DNA of 64,000 nt from positions 3,286,001-3,350,000 of the forward strand of contig NC_016474.1 of the NCBI RefSeq assembly GCF_000226095.1, read 5' to 3'. The notes below the pieces were generated by a model. The model searched no databases. It was not told the origin of the DNA and worked only from the letters and a program-made list of their open reading frames with translations. Of the stretch, positions 31,467-43,684 are shown one piece after another; the first letter of the stretch is position 1; each line of letters begins with the position of its first letter. The stretch comes from Thermothelomyces thermophilus ATCC 42464 (lineage: Eukaryota; Ascomycota; Sordariomycetes; Sordariales; Chaetomiaceae). A program made the translations under genes and the position numbers.

Positions 31467-34416
31467 ATGACTGCCATGGTTATGCCCCGGACTGAGACCA
31501 TGCCTGGCTACAACCACATCGAACTGGACGAGGTCCACACCCCCTCGAGGTATTTTGCTTTGCTTTCATTTTGTATTGGGAGGTCCATTGTGCTTTTGAC
31601 GTTCTGCTCTTTGTTTTTCATGTCTTTTTTTCTCGCAACTACCGGCCGCCTTAAGTGAGGCGGGCCTGAAATAGGATCAATCCGGGACCATTTACGCCGG
31701 GATACCTCTGGGAGCCGTTTTAGGATCATCCGCTGCATTTCCAGGAGCCTCTGCCGGATATTTCCCAGGACTGCCAAGGACTGCCGAGGACTACCCAACA
31801 TGGATCTGACTCGTCCGAGTCGCGGATTAAGAACAGCCAACGAGTCACTTTGATTTCGAGGCTGATTCTTTGAAACGTTTTTGATCTTTACTCGGGTTCT
31901 GTTGAACCCACGGTAAGTGTTGCCCGTCGTTTTCTCTGGAACCGGACCATCACGAGAACGACCTCCGGATTGTTGTTGCTATTCTACTATTCCATGGACC
32001 CCAACCTCCGGAGACCTTGGAACCTAGCCGGACACCATCGACATGAGGACGCCCAATGGGTTTTCCTGCCTGGACCCGGGATTCTTTGTTTTCGACGTTG
32101 CCCTTCCTGGATGGACCTTTCAGCATTGAGCATCACAGCGCTGTTGCTCAACCCTTTGAATCGCCTTGAGCCAACGAGGATCAGCTTCCATGGATCGGCC
32201 CTTCTATTGAGCGATTGACCGGATCAAACTGGCAAAGACCTCGGACCACCCTGGAACCACCTTGAGCCACCCTGGACTACACCCTGGACTACCCTGGACT
32301 ACCCTGGACCACCTTGGACCACCTTGGACCAACCGATTTCTTCCCGGTCTAATGTCAATGCACCCATGGAATGGAGTTTCTGACATGACCGGGATTTTTT
32401 TCTGGCTCTGCCTGTTCATGTGTGTTTCTGTCTTCCTAGACCGGAACAAGACATGTGCTCAGTTTGGTTTGTGGCCGTCCCTTGTAGCACGTAGGAATTT
32501 CAACTAACATGGCTGTTCACAGGAACAAAGTTGTGCCACTGATGCTTTCTCATTGGTTTTCAGAATAATATTGCGCCAAACAAGTGGTTGAACAGCACAC
32601 TAACTCTACCCAGCGATTACAGCAGCTTTGCTCAACCCAGCATGCTTGCCTCCAATGCTTCTGGGATGTTTTCCTTTTGTCAAACAGGACCAGCGGACCT
32701 GGCAGGTTCGTCCTGGGATGCGACAGTTGAAGGATCACAGAACTTCCCTGAGCTTGCAGATGCCGCGGACTATTATTCTGGAGAAACCGAGGACTTTGTT
32801 CTTCCCTTTGGCCAGAACACCCCCAAGCCGGACCACCTGGATGCCGCGGATGAGTTTCAGACCAAATGGACTCCTGCCGTCTCACTCGAGAGCAAGGCTC
32901 TGAAGGCAGAGCCCATGAGGAGAGGGACTTCACGCAGCTCCACGGGGAGCCACAAGAATAGGAGCACCAAGGTCTCCACCCAGTCAGCCAAGAAGAGCCG
33001 GTCAAGAGTTCAGAGCGTTCTGTCTCAGGCTTCTTCGCAGATGTCCAAGCTTGACATGTCAAGTAACGCGTCGACTCACGCCCAGGGCCGCATTATGGAT
33101 GTTCAGCAATACCTTGCGCAGGATCTGGATACTCTGTCTGTCTCGCCTCAGGTAACTAACGCTGCGTTTTACTCGGGTCTTGGGGTCTTCGCGGATGGAC
33201 TGCCCTATTCTGGCGACATTGGCGCTACTATGGCCCAGCATGTGAATCCACAAATCTTCGATGCTGGTCTCATCGCCGCCTCGCCACACTCCTGGGGCTC
33301 GCTGAGCCCTGTTGACTCGCGGATGTCTTCCCCCGGAATTCAGGATGGATCAGATGATGTTTGGTCTGCGGCTCCATCCGCTTCTTCTCCAGGAGAGAGC
33401 CAAAACTCAAACTCGCCGGCGCTGCCAGGCCAGTCACCCAGGTAAGCTGCGGTCCGCGCGCGGGTTTGAAGCCATTGCCTTTTAACACGTTCTGGTACCG
33501 CAGGATGAGCCGCAAACTGGACGCTTCACAGTATGTTAGCTCCGATGAGGTGCAAGGCCAGATGATGCCCGCCATGGGAGAGGATGGCTTTGCCCTTCCT
33601 CACGCTGCCTTTGGCTCTCGCCGTGCCAGCGGCGAAGGTGAGTCTGCACGGGACCATTACCTGTACAAGAATGCGTTCCCCCAAGCGGACGGCCTTTTCC
33701 ACTGCCCATGGGAGGGCCAGGCTAGCTGCAACCACAAGCCCGAGAAGCTCAAGTGCAACTACGAGTAAGGAGGATGATCCCTTTTCCTAGACGCCATCAA
33801 CTAACCACCAAGCAGCAAATTTGTGGATTCCCACCTTAAGCCTTATCGCTGCAAGGTTGATGGTTGCCAGAATGCCCGTTTCTCTTCCACTGCCTGCCTG
33901 CTACGCCATGAGCGAGAGGCTCACGCCATGCATGGCCATGGCGAGAAGCCCTACCTCTGCACGTACGAGGGCTGTGAGCGCTCCATTCCCGGCCACGGCT
34001 TCCCTCGCCAATGGAACCTGAGGGACCACATGAGACGCGTGCACAACGATAACGGGACCACTACCCAGGCAGCGTCTCCTCCCTCGGGGGCCGCCGCCGC
34101 GTCCAGGGGCCGGAAGAGGAAGAACGATGCCCCGGAGAAGTCGCCCAGTCAGGAGAAGCCCAGCTCCAGGAAGTCATCCAAGGCTGCCGCAGAGCCAGAG
34201 GCCCCGGCTCCAAAACAACCCGAGGTTGTCTCTCACCCCGAGCTCGACCAGTGGTATGAGCATCAAAAGGCCCTGCAGTCCTTTATTCAGGGCTGTGCCC
34301 AGCCGGACGACCCGCAGACCCTCCAGTACATCAAGGATGCCCAGAAACACCTCAATGCCATGGGAAAGATCTCGCACGGCCTGGTCCAGGGATCCCGCCG
34401 CTCGTGGACTGGTTGA
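31467..34416 (+). CDS. C2H2 zinc-finger transcription factor
   Basis: Well-supported exons are 32564-33441, 33504-33764 and 33816-34416, in consistent phase, encoding 579 residues. The first exon probably starts at 31467 (MTAMVMPRTETMPGYNHIEL) and reaches the donor at 31550. It ends in phase 2 while the exon at 32564 starts in phase 0, so another small exon or a different donor lies between them; a strong GTAAGT donor at 31911 is a candidate. Three finger-like units lie at the end of the protein: HCPWEGQASCNHK...CNYDKFVDSHLKPY, YRCKVDGCQNARFSSTACLL then RHEREAH, and YLCTYEGCERSIPGHGFPRQ then WNLRDHMRRVH. Before them is a Ser-rich, probably activating, region; after them a basic linker (RGRKRKND) and a helix. 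It is a nuclear DNA-binding regulator. The leader contains a minisatellite. Targets are unknown. Confidence 0.82.
32240..32335 (+). repeat. 10-bp minisatellite CCACCYTGGA / CTACCCTGGA
   Basis: About nine imperfect tandem units of a 10-bp sequence (forms CCTTGGACCA and CCCTGGACTA) in the leader or first intron of the C2H2 gene. No long open frame in the probable coding direction depends on it. Confidence 0.85.
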
Positions 34417-37006
34417 ATACTGTAAGTTAGCTTTCGCCTGCCTAGCCCGCCGACACTTGGCTGACTTGTCTCGATATCAGCATAGACTCATCCACCGTCT
34501 GAACACGCTGTGTGCAGATGCGATGGTCTGCAAGTGCAGATTCAAGTGCTACCCGGACGTGCATGAGCGCGCCTGTTGGATAGCGAGGGCTCAATCTCAC
34601 TGCCTTCTCCCCGGCCTCGCGCCGAGGCGCGGCGCCAGCCGCTCCCCCAGATGGGGACGTCGAGCCGAGGAGGGCACCCTAGGACATCTGCCCGATCCAG
34701 GATGTGACAGCATCTCATGGGCCAGATCCTTAAGCATGCTGGCAGGAGACTTCGCGTGACGAAGCTGCCGTTTTGCTACCCCTTGTATGACCTGAGCCGA
34801 AGCTGTCCACTTGGCAGCGGAGGGGAGGATAGAAGAACAGGACATCGCGGAGAGTGAAGGAGCCTTGATTGGTTCCTTAAGGGTACAACCCCGACTGTAT
34901 TACGGGGCAGTTGGGAGGAAGGCTACGGTTTTATGACTTATGACTTATGACCTTTTTTTTTTTTTTTTTTGTTTTCGACTTTATTCTTGTGTCAAGTTAG
35001 ACTGGATGGCTCTGGTTTGGGGGTATTTGGGTTGTAGATACAGCTTTGGCAACATGGGGTTCTTTTTTCTGTTTCGAGGACAGGGTTCGGCGTTGGGTGA
35101 TAGAAGGAAATATTATAATGCCTCGAGGCAGTATTGGAAAGAACATGATGTGCTCTTAAAACGTTAATCCTGATGACCTAACTGTTATTGTCCCTCGAGA
35201 CAAGTAACGATTGTTGAGAATTGAAGTTGACTCTGACGCTCTTCCAGCCGAACGCCAGTTTTGAACCTGAGTGGCTCCTCCCCCTACGTAACTATTTATG
35301 TAGGAATCAAACTTCCTTCACCGCCCATCCTTGAACAAAGCTACCCAATCGACTCTTCTCGACTGGCGAGTAGTGGTGCTAAGTAGCGTCCGACACGACG
35401 CCCGTAGTGTTGTTTGGACCAGCTAAGGAGCTGATCCTACCTGGGATGACGGCGGCAGCGGACGGTGGCGCGGCGGGCACGGGCGACCATGTCAGAGGCC
35501 GGCAGGTAGCGGCCGAGCCAGAGGATTAGGGCCGTGAGCACCAACGTTAGAAGAAGAACATCGGTGGGTTTAAGAGGTGCAGACTAGGAAGCAGAATCGG
35601 TCTCGGCTGGGGTGGTCATGACGAGGGGCAGAACCTCACGGAGAGTGTGCCGAGGGCCGGGCGGGCAGTCATGTTGCCCCTGAATCAGGGTGGCATTTCT
35701 GTTTGGAAATGGAAGGCCCTCCTGGAGGCTGAGGCAGATCAGCGGGCGTCGCTCGCGAGGATGGACGACGCATGGAAGCCATATCAGTGCCATTGGACCC
35801 CGGAACCCATCATGCACATTGCTGGAGTGAAGTCATGACCATGATCATGTTTGCACATTGGCGTTCAAGGTGCGAGGCAGACTAAAAAAAAAAAAGCGAC
35901 AGTGTTGCATGTGAGACGATAGAGCGTAATTAACCCGACATTCGAGTTGTTGGCCACGCTGCACCTGTGCGGACGGGCTACTTGCAGTGTGTGGGATGCG
36001 AAAAAGCGAACTATCTTCGTATACTGCAACAACTGCTACGATGGTGGTGGTCGAAGGAAACGAAGGCTGACTGGGGCCACCCTACAGGAAGATGTGGGTG
36101 GCTGCAACCCTGGTGGGGCCGGGAACCCCTAGTGGGGCCCGGACCACCACAGTGTAATTCGGAACCCGTTCCGCCGGGATGCGGGGACGTCAGTGTGGAA
36201 TGCATTTCCTATGTCGGCCGCTTTCGGCGAATGCCAAGCGTTGCGAATGGCTTTTGTAAGTTAGCGCGGATCGTCGACCAAGCACCTGTCAGCGGCAGGA
36301 ACCTCCTTCGAGGCTGAACTGCAAAATGATAACAATGACCGGAATCTGTATAGTTTCCGGACCTGAGGCACTCTCTTTGGTGTGGTTTATCTAGCCGATA
36401 TGCTAATAGTAACACAAGCAAGCAGCTTTCGCGTCAATCGCCAAGCCGGGGTCGTGCAAATCCGCGACGGATCGGACGGCTTCTGAAACGCACGCAACAA
36501 GCTTCGAGGTGATTCTCCATCCTGCTTGAGACTTCACCTTCGCACGGAGTCCCGGCAGCCGACCGCGACGTGCACATGACTGGCATAGTGTTTCCGGGGC
36601 TTCGTTTTGGCCGACGGCGGCCTCGAAACGAAACGTCCAACATCTGGTTCAAACAAAATTGCTTTCGATGTTGCAGATTGCCGAGTCAGGTCGGAACGGA
36701 TCCCAACGATCCAAGAACCCAACGTGGCAACCGGTTGCCACTAGACTCGGTTCGAGTTCGCCGCAAAGCCGATGACACCTTTCGAAGCTGCTATATTCCC
36801 GCGATCTCCTCAAATTTCGAATCCACGCTGCGGGAGGCACGTCTACTAGCTTGCGCAGGTTCCCAAAGAAGAAGGGGAGGGTGAAAATAAAGGGGTCTTG
36901 GTGTGCTCATTGCATCGCTGTCCAGTGAATGAGCTCTTAATGAGTCGCCGGGCATCCCTCCTTGTTGGTTCTTGGTAGTATTTAAATATCAAGCTCGGCA
37001 TCGGCC
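34417..37006. other. 2.6 kb intergenic region
   Basis: It begins with the probable 3' UTR of the C2H2 gene. A triple TGACTTA repeat at 34934-34952 is followed by an 18-nt T-run (34953-34970). A short minus-strand frame at 35443-35610 encodes a hydrophobic segment but is broken by a stop (separate entry). The remainder up to the SET gene shows no gene. TATTTAAATA at 36979-36988, 19 nt before the next ATG, is a TATA-like element. Confidence 0.5.
35443..35610 (-). pseudogene. Possible remnant of a small single-membrane-span protein
   Basis: On the minus strand the frame opens with MTTPAETDSAS, meets TAG at 35584-35586, and continues in the same frame with SAPLKPTDVLLLTLVLTALI then LWLGRYLPASDMVARARRAT to a TAG just after RHPR. 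The hydrophobic stretch of about 18 residues followed by basic residues has the look of a tail-anchored or single-pass small protein. With only about 55 codons and an internal stop, chance cannot be excluded. No relative is recognised. Confidence 0.25.
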
Positions 37007-38719
37007 ATGAGAACAACACTACTTCTCCCCTTCCTGAGCAGGCCATTGCTCGTCCACGGCAGCCTAGCTCAGGTGGAAATATGTGGGCTCGAGAACTCGC
37101 TGATCCCGGCTTGGCCGGTCTGCGTCGCCGACCAAAGATACCTGGAGGTAAGGGGTCTCCCAATGCCACACTGAAGCTCCTCTTTTTTACTAAGACCTTG
37201 GCAGCGCCAGGACGGTGAGCGTGGTGATGCTTTGCGGCAGCACATCTGGACACACTCATCGCCGTGTCTCCAGGGCCGCTATGCAGAACAGCCGATCTGC
37301 GTATTCACCGACACGAACTTTGCCGACGGTAGGGGTATCTCGCTGATCACGACACCCCAACGAGCGAGGTACCTCGCCTCGAAACCGGCCTTCACCAGGC
37401 CCGAGACAGTCCGCGGCATCAATCAGGATCTCAACCGCACCGTCCCCGCCAAGTACGAGATGCGCCACATCCCCGGCAAGGGCATGGGCCTGATTGCCAC
37501 CTCCCACATCCGCCGCGGCGACCTGATCATGGCCAACACGGCCTCCCTCATGATCGACTACCGCGCCTTCAACGAGCTCTCCAAGCACGAGTACACCTCC
37601 CTCCAGGCCGCGGCCGTCTCCCACCTGCCCTCCTTCCACGCGGACCGCCTTCTCGCCCTCTCGGCGCACGTAACCGATACCTCCCACCTCGCGCGCGAAG
37701 AGCTCATCGAAAAGATCGCCGCCACCAACAGCTTCGACATTGACCCGGACGAGGACGATCCGGACCGTACGTCTGTCCTCTCTCTTCCCTTCGTTCTTTC
37801 TTTCTTTCTTTCTTTCTTCGTGTTCTCCTTACTCTCTCTGCTCTTCCCCTTAGCAGATTCTCTTCTGGGTAAGGAAATAAAAGAGAAGGAATTAAAGCTA
37901 ACACTGCCCATCGTTGCTTCTCCGGTGGGAGAACCCCCGAATCCAGAGCATTACAGCTTCTTCGTCCTCTTCCCCGAGATCGCGCGCATGAACCACGACT
38001 GTCGGCCCAACGCCGAGTACCGGTACGAGGGCGGCGGTGGCGGCAGGGGCGGCAGGGGCGGACGAGGAGCGGGCAGCCTGGCCCAGTCGGTGCGCGCGGC
38101 CCGCGACATCGCCCCTGGGGAGGAGATCACGCTGAGCTACATCGACCCGCTGCTGCCGGGCGGGCGGGCGGCGCGCGTGGACCGGCTACGCCGCAACTGG
38201 GGGTTTGCGTGCGCCTGCCCGCTGTGCTCGCTCGACCGGGCCCGGTCGGAGGAGTCGGACCGGCGGATCGCGCAGATCGCCGAGATCAAGGATGAGCTGG
38301 CCGTCTGGCCGGGTGATGATGGTGATGATGATGATGATGATAATCACGACGGGGGGAACGAAGAAGAGGACGAGGAGGGCGGGGGAAAAGGAGGAACTGC
38401 GGGACGACCATCTTCGCCGCCGCTGCGGGGGAGGACGGGGAAGACGGGCAAGGCCTGCCCGGCCATGGCCGAACTGCTCGTCGCGCTGTACGAGATGGAG
38501 AGGCTGTGGGGGCTGATGCACGAGGCGTACATGCTGGCGGCGCTCGAGTACAACGGCGCCGGGGACCCCTGGACGGCGGTCAAGTACGCGAGGCTGGCGC
38601 TCGAGTGGGGGATCCCCATGCTGGGGGAGGCGGACGAGGACTTGGAGGACATGAGAGAACTGGCCTCGGACCCGCAGAGGCATTGGAGCTGGAGGAGGAG
38701 GAGGGCGGAGCCGAAGTGA
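37007..38719 (+). CDS. SET-domain protein with a hydrophobic N-terminus
   Basis: Exons 37007-37147, 37205-37766 and 37947-38719 give 491 residues. SET domains transfer methyl groups from S-adenosylmethionine to lysine. The SET core runs from about residue 134 (MRHIPGKGMGLIATSHIRRG) to the catalytic NHDCRPNAEYRY (about 250-261) and GEEITLSYIDPLL, followed by a post-SET cysteine cluster (GFACACPLCSLD). An MRTTLLLPFLSRPLLVHGSL N-terminus looks like a signal peptide, though an Arg interrupts the hydrophobic core; fungal SET5-like proteins with such leaders are common, with unknown biology. Low-complexity inserts are a Gly-rich loop inside SET and an Asp/Glu-rich stretch after it. The second intron (180 nt) could be read through in frame; splicing restores DDPD-QHYSFFVLFPEIARMN, which fits the family. 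The start was chosen for the leader and the upstream TATTTAAATA. Confidence 0.83.
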
Positions 38720-39763
38720 AGCTGCCTCCTCTGCACGGTGTGTGCCAGAGCGATAAGCAATAATACTTTGGCGCTGTCCCATAATCCATTCTGGCTGGAA
38801 ATGATTCCCAGCCTGCTACGTATATTATATGTGATACGTCGACGTGCCATGTACTGTAGTTATATAAGTACGGATAGGTAAGTAAAGGGAGGTCTACGCA
38901 CACCAAACGCTTGCTCACTTTGACCAATAACGACACGAATTGCAAAGCCACCTGACAGCATACACCAATGGTTCTTTGCAGAATGCTATGGGTTTCTTAC
39001 ATAGGTGGACACTTTTGTAGCGTCGCATTTCTGGAACGGCCTTTTTAACGTTGAGCGGACTGGAGCCGGGTCTGCAAGTAGAACGCCGTACTATGTAAAG
39101 GGTTGAAAGGAAGAGAGAGCTTGAGCTGCGCGGGATGACAGGAGAGGATGCACCCGGTGAAGTGGGGTCACTTGCAAGTACATTAGGTATGTATGTATGT
39201 ATGTATGTACCTAATTATACATCCACTTAGAAACCCGAGCTGACTTGAGCGCCTCTTTGCGCGCTCTGAAGGTATGAGTCGGATTGGTTGATGCGCATAT
39301 GGAGATCATAGAGCTGCGGCATTGAGAACCGAGCAAGGCGCTCTTGAGGTACGGATGGTGGGGAACGTCAACGGCTTTGAGCGGAACCCCCGTAAATCAT
39401 CTGCAAAGTTAGGTGCTGGGCTAGCTGGCTGGGCGGGTCTCTTGAGTTGTTGAGAGAGACGTGGGAATGTAGCGATGGTGTGGGTGTGCTGCAGCAGTTG
39501 GAGGCAGTGCAAGCAAACGCAGCGGGTCTCTCTGCCTGGCAGAGTGAGGAGCTTACCTACTGTATGTAGCCTGTACTGTAAAGAGAAAGCGGGGTACAGT
39601 GATGTCAGTAACTCCAACAGCAGCCCCCCCCCCCCCCCCCCCCCAAACATTAGAGCCATCCCACTTTCGTCTTAAGTCGTCTCCCCTTCCTCCGAGCGTG
39701 CAGCTTCTGCGGACTGCATCGCCCACGACAGCAAGGTGATTTTGTGATTCTAAATTCAGCTCC
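38720..39763. other. Intergenic region
   Basis: About 1 kb. It contains a TAGGTA(TGTA)nCCTA microsatellite at 39186-39212 with palindromic ends, and a run of 21 C at 39624-39644 about 120 nt before the next start. No gene is seen. Confidence 0.55.
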
Positions 39764-41865
39764 ATGGCTGCCGAAACCCCAAAACCAGACCCGGCGAAAG
39801 CCATCGAGGCGATCCGCGAAGCCCGCCCGCCCGCGACCGACCGATTCACATACCTGACCATAATCGAGGCAAACCTCTGCCCGGAGGTGCTCCCGACGCT
39901 CAACGAGGTCCTTCAGGATGCCTCCCTCACGCAGGAGATCGGGTGGGACCTGGTGTCCAACCTCGTCGGCCTGCCCGGCTCGGAGACCTGTCTCGAGACC
40001 ATTGCGCGACTGGGCAACCCGAGAGAGGTGATCCTCAAGGTGCTCGAGACTCTGGAGCTGCTCGAGGCCGAGGAGAGAGAGGATGAAGAGAACGATGCCG
40101 AAGAGGACGGCGAGCAAACAACAAGACCAAAACCCGCAGTGTCACCAACGCACAGGTTCGTCACCCTGCTCGGCATGCTCGCCATCCTCCATAAGCGCAT
40201 CAAGACAAAGTACCCGAGCCGCTTCCTCGCGCAGACCCTACAGACAGTCTTCCGCACGTACCACCCTAACCAAGAGATGACGGCCTCCGTCCTCAACCTC
40301 GTTCACAGCTTGTCCGGCCAGCGACGGCCGCCCCTGCCCAGCCGGCAGTCCAGCGTCAACGTAGCCAACCCGGACCAAACCGGCGACGCCTCCAAGAATG
40401 CACCTGACCCGGAGGCAGATAGGGACGGCGGCGAGGACCCGGACGAGACCGAGCTTCAGCAGAGGCTGCTGTTGAGCTTTGCGACCTGCATCCTAGAGGC
40501 GTATGCCAACGGAAACGAGATGTCCTGGGCGGCGCGGCTGCTCGAGTTTTACACTCCGGACAAGCTCGTGCCGGGAAGGCGAACGGTCATGGCCGCATTC
40601 AGGGAAGAGCAGGATCTGCTCTCGAGGGACTCCATAGTCGGGAAACTGGTGGTAAGTTAGCTTTAGTTCATGCCATAATTCGTATCGCAGGAACCCACGA
40701 TCTGACTTCTCGCTTCTCCCCCAATTCTTCATCGCAGGCTCTCATCGGCGACCTCGGTCTCGTCTCTTGCACCAAGGATTTTGTACACCAGCTCTGCAAC
40801 GAGCCCATACACAGAATCCCCCTGGAAGAGCCGGATCTGTCTAGCCCAGAAAAGATTTCTCTCTCGACGGGCGGCTGCGTTTGCTTGCTGGCCTACTGGG
40901 TCTTCTCCTCAGCCGTCTTCGGCGCCATCCACCCGCAGCCTGAAATGCACGTCTTTCCCGAGCACTTTGCCGTGCTCGACAAATTCCTCCAGGACGACGC
41001 GCATTCTCAGATCCAGAACTCGGTAGGCACCACGGAAGCCCTTGTCGCCATCGGCCTTTGGCTACAGTTCAACAACCGCATCTCGGACAACCCGGCCTCC
41101 TCCCTGGCCAACCCGACCACCTCGCCAGAAGACCCCACGTCCGACTTTATGCGCTACGTCCACCTGACCACGCTCATCGCCCTCTACCACCCGTCCATCC
41201 TGGTCCGCAACGCAGCGAGCGCGCTGGCCGGCTCGATCCTGCATGCCGACCCCGAAGACGAGGACCGCCTTCGGATCCTCGAAGACCTGCTCGAGAACTG
41301 CATGTTTGCGACTCTAAAGGCGAGGGCCGTCGCATGGCTGCGGGAGGAGTTGCTGGCAGCATCATCCCTTCCATCATCATCATCATCATCATTACCATTC
41401 CGGAGGCAAGAAGGACAGGGACAAGAAGAACAGGAACAACCGGCCGCGTCCAGGACAGGCCTATTTGCCACCCCGCAGGCGCTCGAGACGGTGCAGTACG
41501 CCGTCTTCCCGCCGATGGCCTCCCTGCTCGACCTACCCACCCTCGAGCTGGTCGAGCACCTGACGGCGCACATGCCGTTCCTCATGCAGGCCGTCAATTT
41601 TGCACTGTTCCTCTGGGGCGGCGGCGGCGGCGGCGACACGGCGGAGGAGGGCAAGACGGAGAGCAGGTGGAAGCACGTGCTGCCGGCGAACATGGAGGCG
41701 GCGGTCGGCGAGCGGTGGCTGGAGCCGCTGCGGGAGGCGGTGGTCCGGCTGGAGCGCGAAAGGGAGAGTGGGGAACTCGCCCGGGAAGGCGTCGAGCTGG
41801 GCCCGCTGGAGGGCGAGTTGGCGGTCCTGAGGGAGCGAGTGGGGAGGTTCAGGGCAAGAGGTTGA
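39764..41865 (+). CDS. Ybp1-family (DUF1760) YAP1-binding-like protein
   Basis: Exons 39764-40651 and 40738-41865 give 671 residues, the usual length of yeast Ybp1/Ybp2. The fold is an all-helical ARM/HEAT-like repeat shared with glomulin/ALF4. Ybp1 helps the Gpx3-Yap1 redox relay pass peroxide stress to the transcription factor Yap1, and Ybp2 associates with the kinetochore. Visible: RFTYLTIIEANLCPEVLPTL near residue 27, IGWDLVSNLVGLPGSETCLE, and FVTLLGMLAILHKRIKTKYP. In exon 2, PTLELVEHLTAHMPFLMQAV precedes the C-terminal helix. A 60-residue disordered loop rich in Asp and Pro lies near the end of exon 1. The intron has a GTAAGT donor and a CAG acceptor and sits in phase 0. Which of the two yeast roles applies cannot be read from the sequence. 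Confidence 0.8.
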
Positions 41866-43063
41866 GCATGGGAGTTCCTGTCTGCGTGTTGGGAAAAGTC
41901 GGGCGGTTTCCGACATAATATGTTCCACAGATTTCTTTTTGACAAAAAAAAAAAAAAAAAGGAGCCAGTTATACGGAGTAAATAAAGGGGGCTGAGTCTG
42001 TTTGGCTCTGTCAACCTTGCAGTCAGATATGATAGGTACATACATGGGGGCCGGGCCCAACAAAGGAAAAAAAAGACGTTGTCGAGCCTCGCCGTTTTGT
42101 CGGGCAGAGAAAGATATACTGCGTACTCCGTAATGTCGTGAAAAATATTTCAAACAAAACGCCCTAGATTATAATCTGTCTCTTGTTAAATTGCCATGAT
42201 TCCCTTGACCTAATTGGTGTGCTGCTGCTGTTATGATACTATGAGTTGTTTGTAAAGGAGCATTATGTATAACTCATTTTATCTATTTGTTTTTCTTTTT
42301 GTTCTAATCCTCAGTGCACACAAAACAGCAGGGAAACCGTGGTTCGAAATATTCAGGCACTTCCTGTATGGAGCACACCGGAACTACGGATGATTTCCTG
42401 CCTAAACCTTAATCTGAACCCCTGTCGATATGGGGTATGATGATGTCATAGCAACTTTGCCCTGCAGATCAACGGCTCTGCAAGCGAGAGCGCAATGGCG
42501 TGTACGGACTAGCTGAAGGAACTTGATATCACCCAGGCACGTCTATTGCTCCCAATTGGGTACCACCCCAAAGCACGGCGAGAAATTCTAAAGAAATCAA
42601 GGCACGAAAGATGCCACTACTTAATTGCGAGTTGTGTTCATATAAAAGTCGCAGCTGCAGCCACGGCACCAGGCAGCGACCATTGCTACTCGCACTTCTT
42701 ATCGTTAAAAAGCAAGAACGACCCAGGGCTGCCTGATAGCACCTGACGTATCTACACTACAGATGTCTACCTGAATCTGAGCTTTTGTTTGTTCAGTGTT
42801 GAGCTGGGGCATCGCACCCACTCTGAGAAGTAACCGACAACCACCGAGCGACCTCTGCGAAACGTCCAAACCCTCACATTTTTGGATCTTTTGCACATGC
42901 ACACGGGTATCGAACCAATCAACTCCCATCTGATTTGAGCAAGAATATCATCAAAATCCAAGTGAGAAGAGAAGGGGGAAAAGACCACAGAAAAAGACGG
43001 GACGCAGTATAAGATGTCAGAGTCCACGGCATTCGCCGAAGTTGACGCGTCGGGCGGACACAT
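41866..43063. other. Intergenic region
   Basis: About 1.2 kb. It holds an A-run at 41943-41959 in the probable 3' UTR, then TACGGAGTA at 41972-41980 and TACTCCGTA at 42124-42132 as an inverted pair 143 nt apart. The rest is AT-richer, with no gene seen. Confidence 0.5.
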
Positions 43064-43684
43064 ATGACGACGGCGTCGCCGGAGGAGGGGCTCGCACTGG
43101 GAGCGGGGTGCCAAGCAACGATTTATCCTGCTCTCCGTCCTCATGTTCTGAAGAATCCTCCGACAAGGAAGATGAGAAAGCAGGCTAGGAAACGCGGCAA
43201 GGACGAAGACGACCGCTTCCGCCGGTTCCGCATCTCCAACGAGCATTCCCGCACCAAGGGCCGAGTCTCGAGACAGGACGGCCGTCTGAACATCTCCCTC
43301 CACGACACAAGCAATGCCGGCTACCTCGCCAAGGCGCTTGGCACAGCGGCGCACAAGATGGTGCCCCTGGCCCGAACCAGCGAGGAGGAGAAGAGAGAGG
43401 AGGAAGCAGAACCTCCCGCGTCCCCCGGAAGACAGAAACCCGACGTGAGACCGACAGCGCCAGTGGGACCACCGCTGCCGCCTCCCCCACGCCTGAACAT
43501 TGTCATCATGGTCATCGGCTCCCGCGGGGACGCCCAGCCGTTCCTCAAGATCGCCCGGATCCTGCACGCCCAGTACGGCCATCGTGTGCGCATTGCCACC
43601 CATCCGGCCTTCTGCACCTTTGTCCAAGAGGACTGCCCGGGCATCGAGTTTTTCACGGTCGGCGGTGACCCTTCCGAGCTCATG
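43064..43684 (+). pseudogene. First exon of a sterol-glucosyltransferase-like UDP-glycosyltransferase; rest missing
   Basis: An open frame of 207 codons from the ATG at 43064 to a GTATGT donor at 43685. It has the N-terminal extension of fungal family-28 sterol glycosyltransferases (DGRLNISLHDTSNAGYLAKA, then LGTAAHKMVPLA), and after a Pro-rich linker the start of the Rossmann domain: LNIVIMVIGSRGDAQPFLKI, HRVRIATHPAFCTFVQEDCP, FFTVGGDPSELM. Relatives continue with AFMVKNPGL and about 600 more residues, including the UDP-sugar site. Nothing like that follows in the 1.4 kb before the next gene. The break therefore lies in or next to the first intron. Intact, the enzyme would attach glucose to ergosterol or a similar acceptor at membranes. 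The fragment cannot be catalytic. The upstream exon has no obvious damage, so loss looks recent or the rest has moved elsewhere. Confidence 0.8.
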
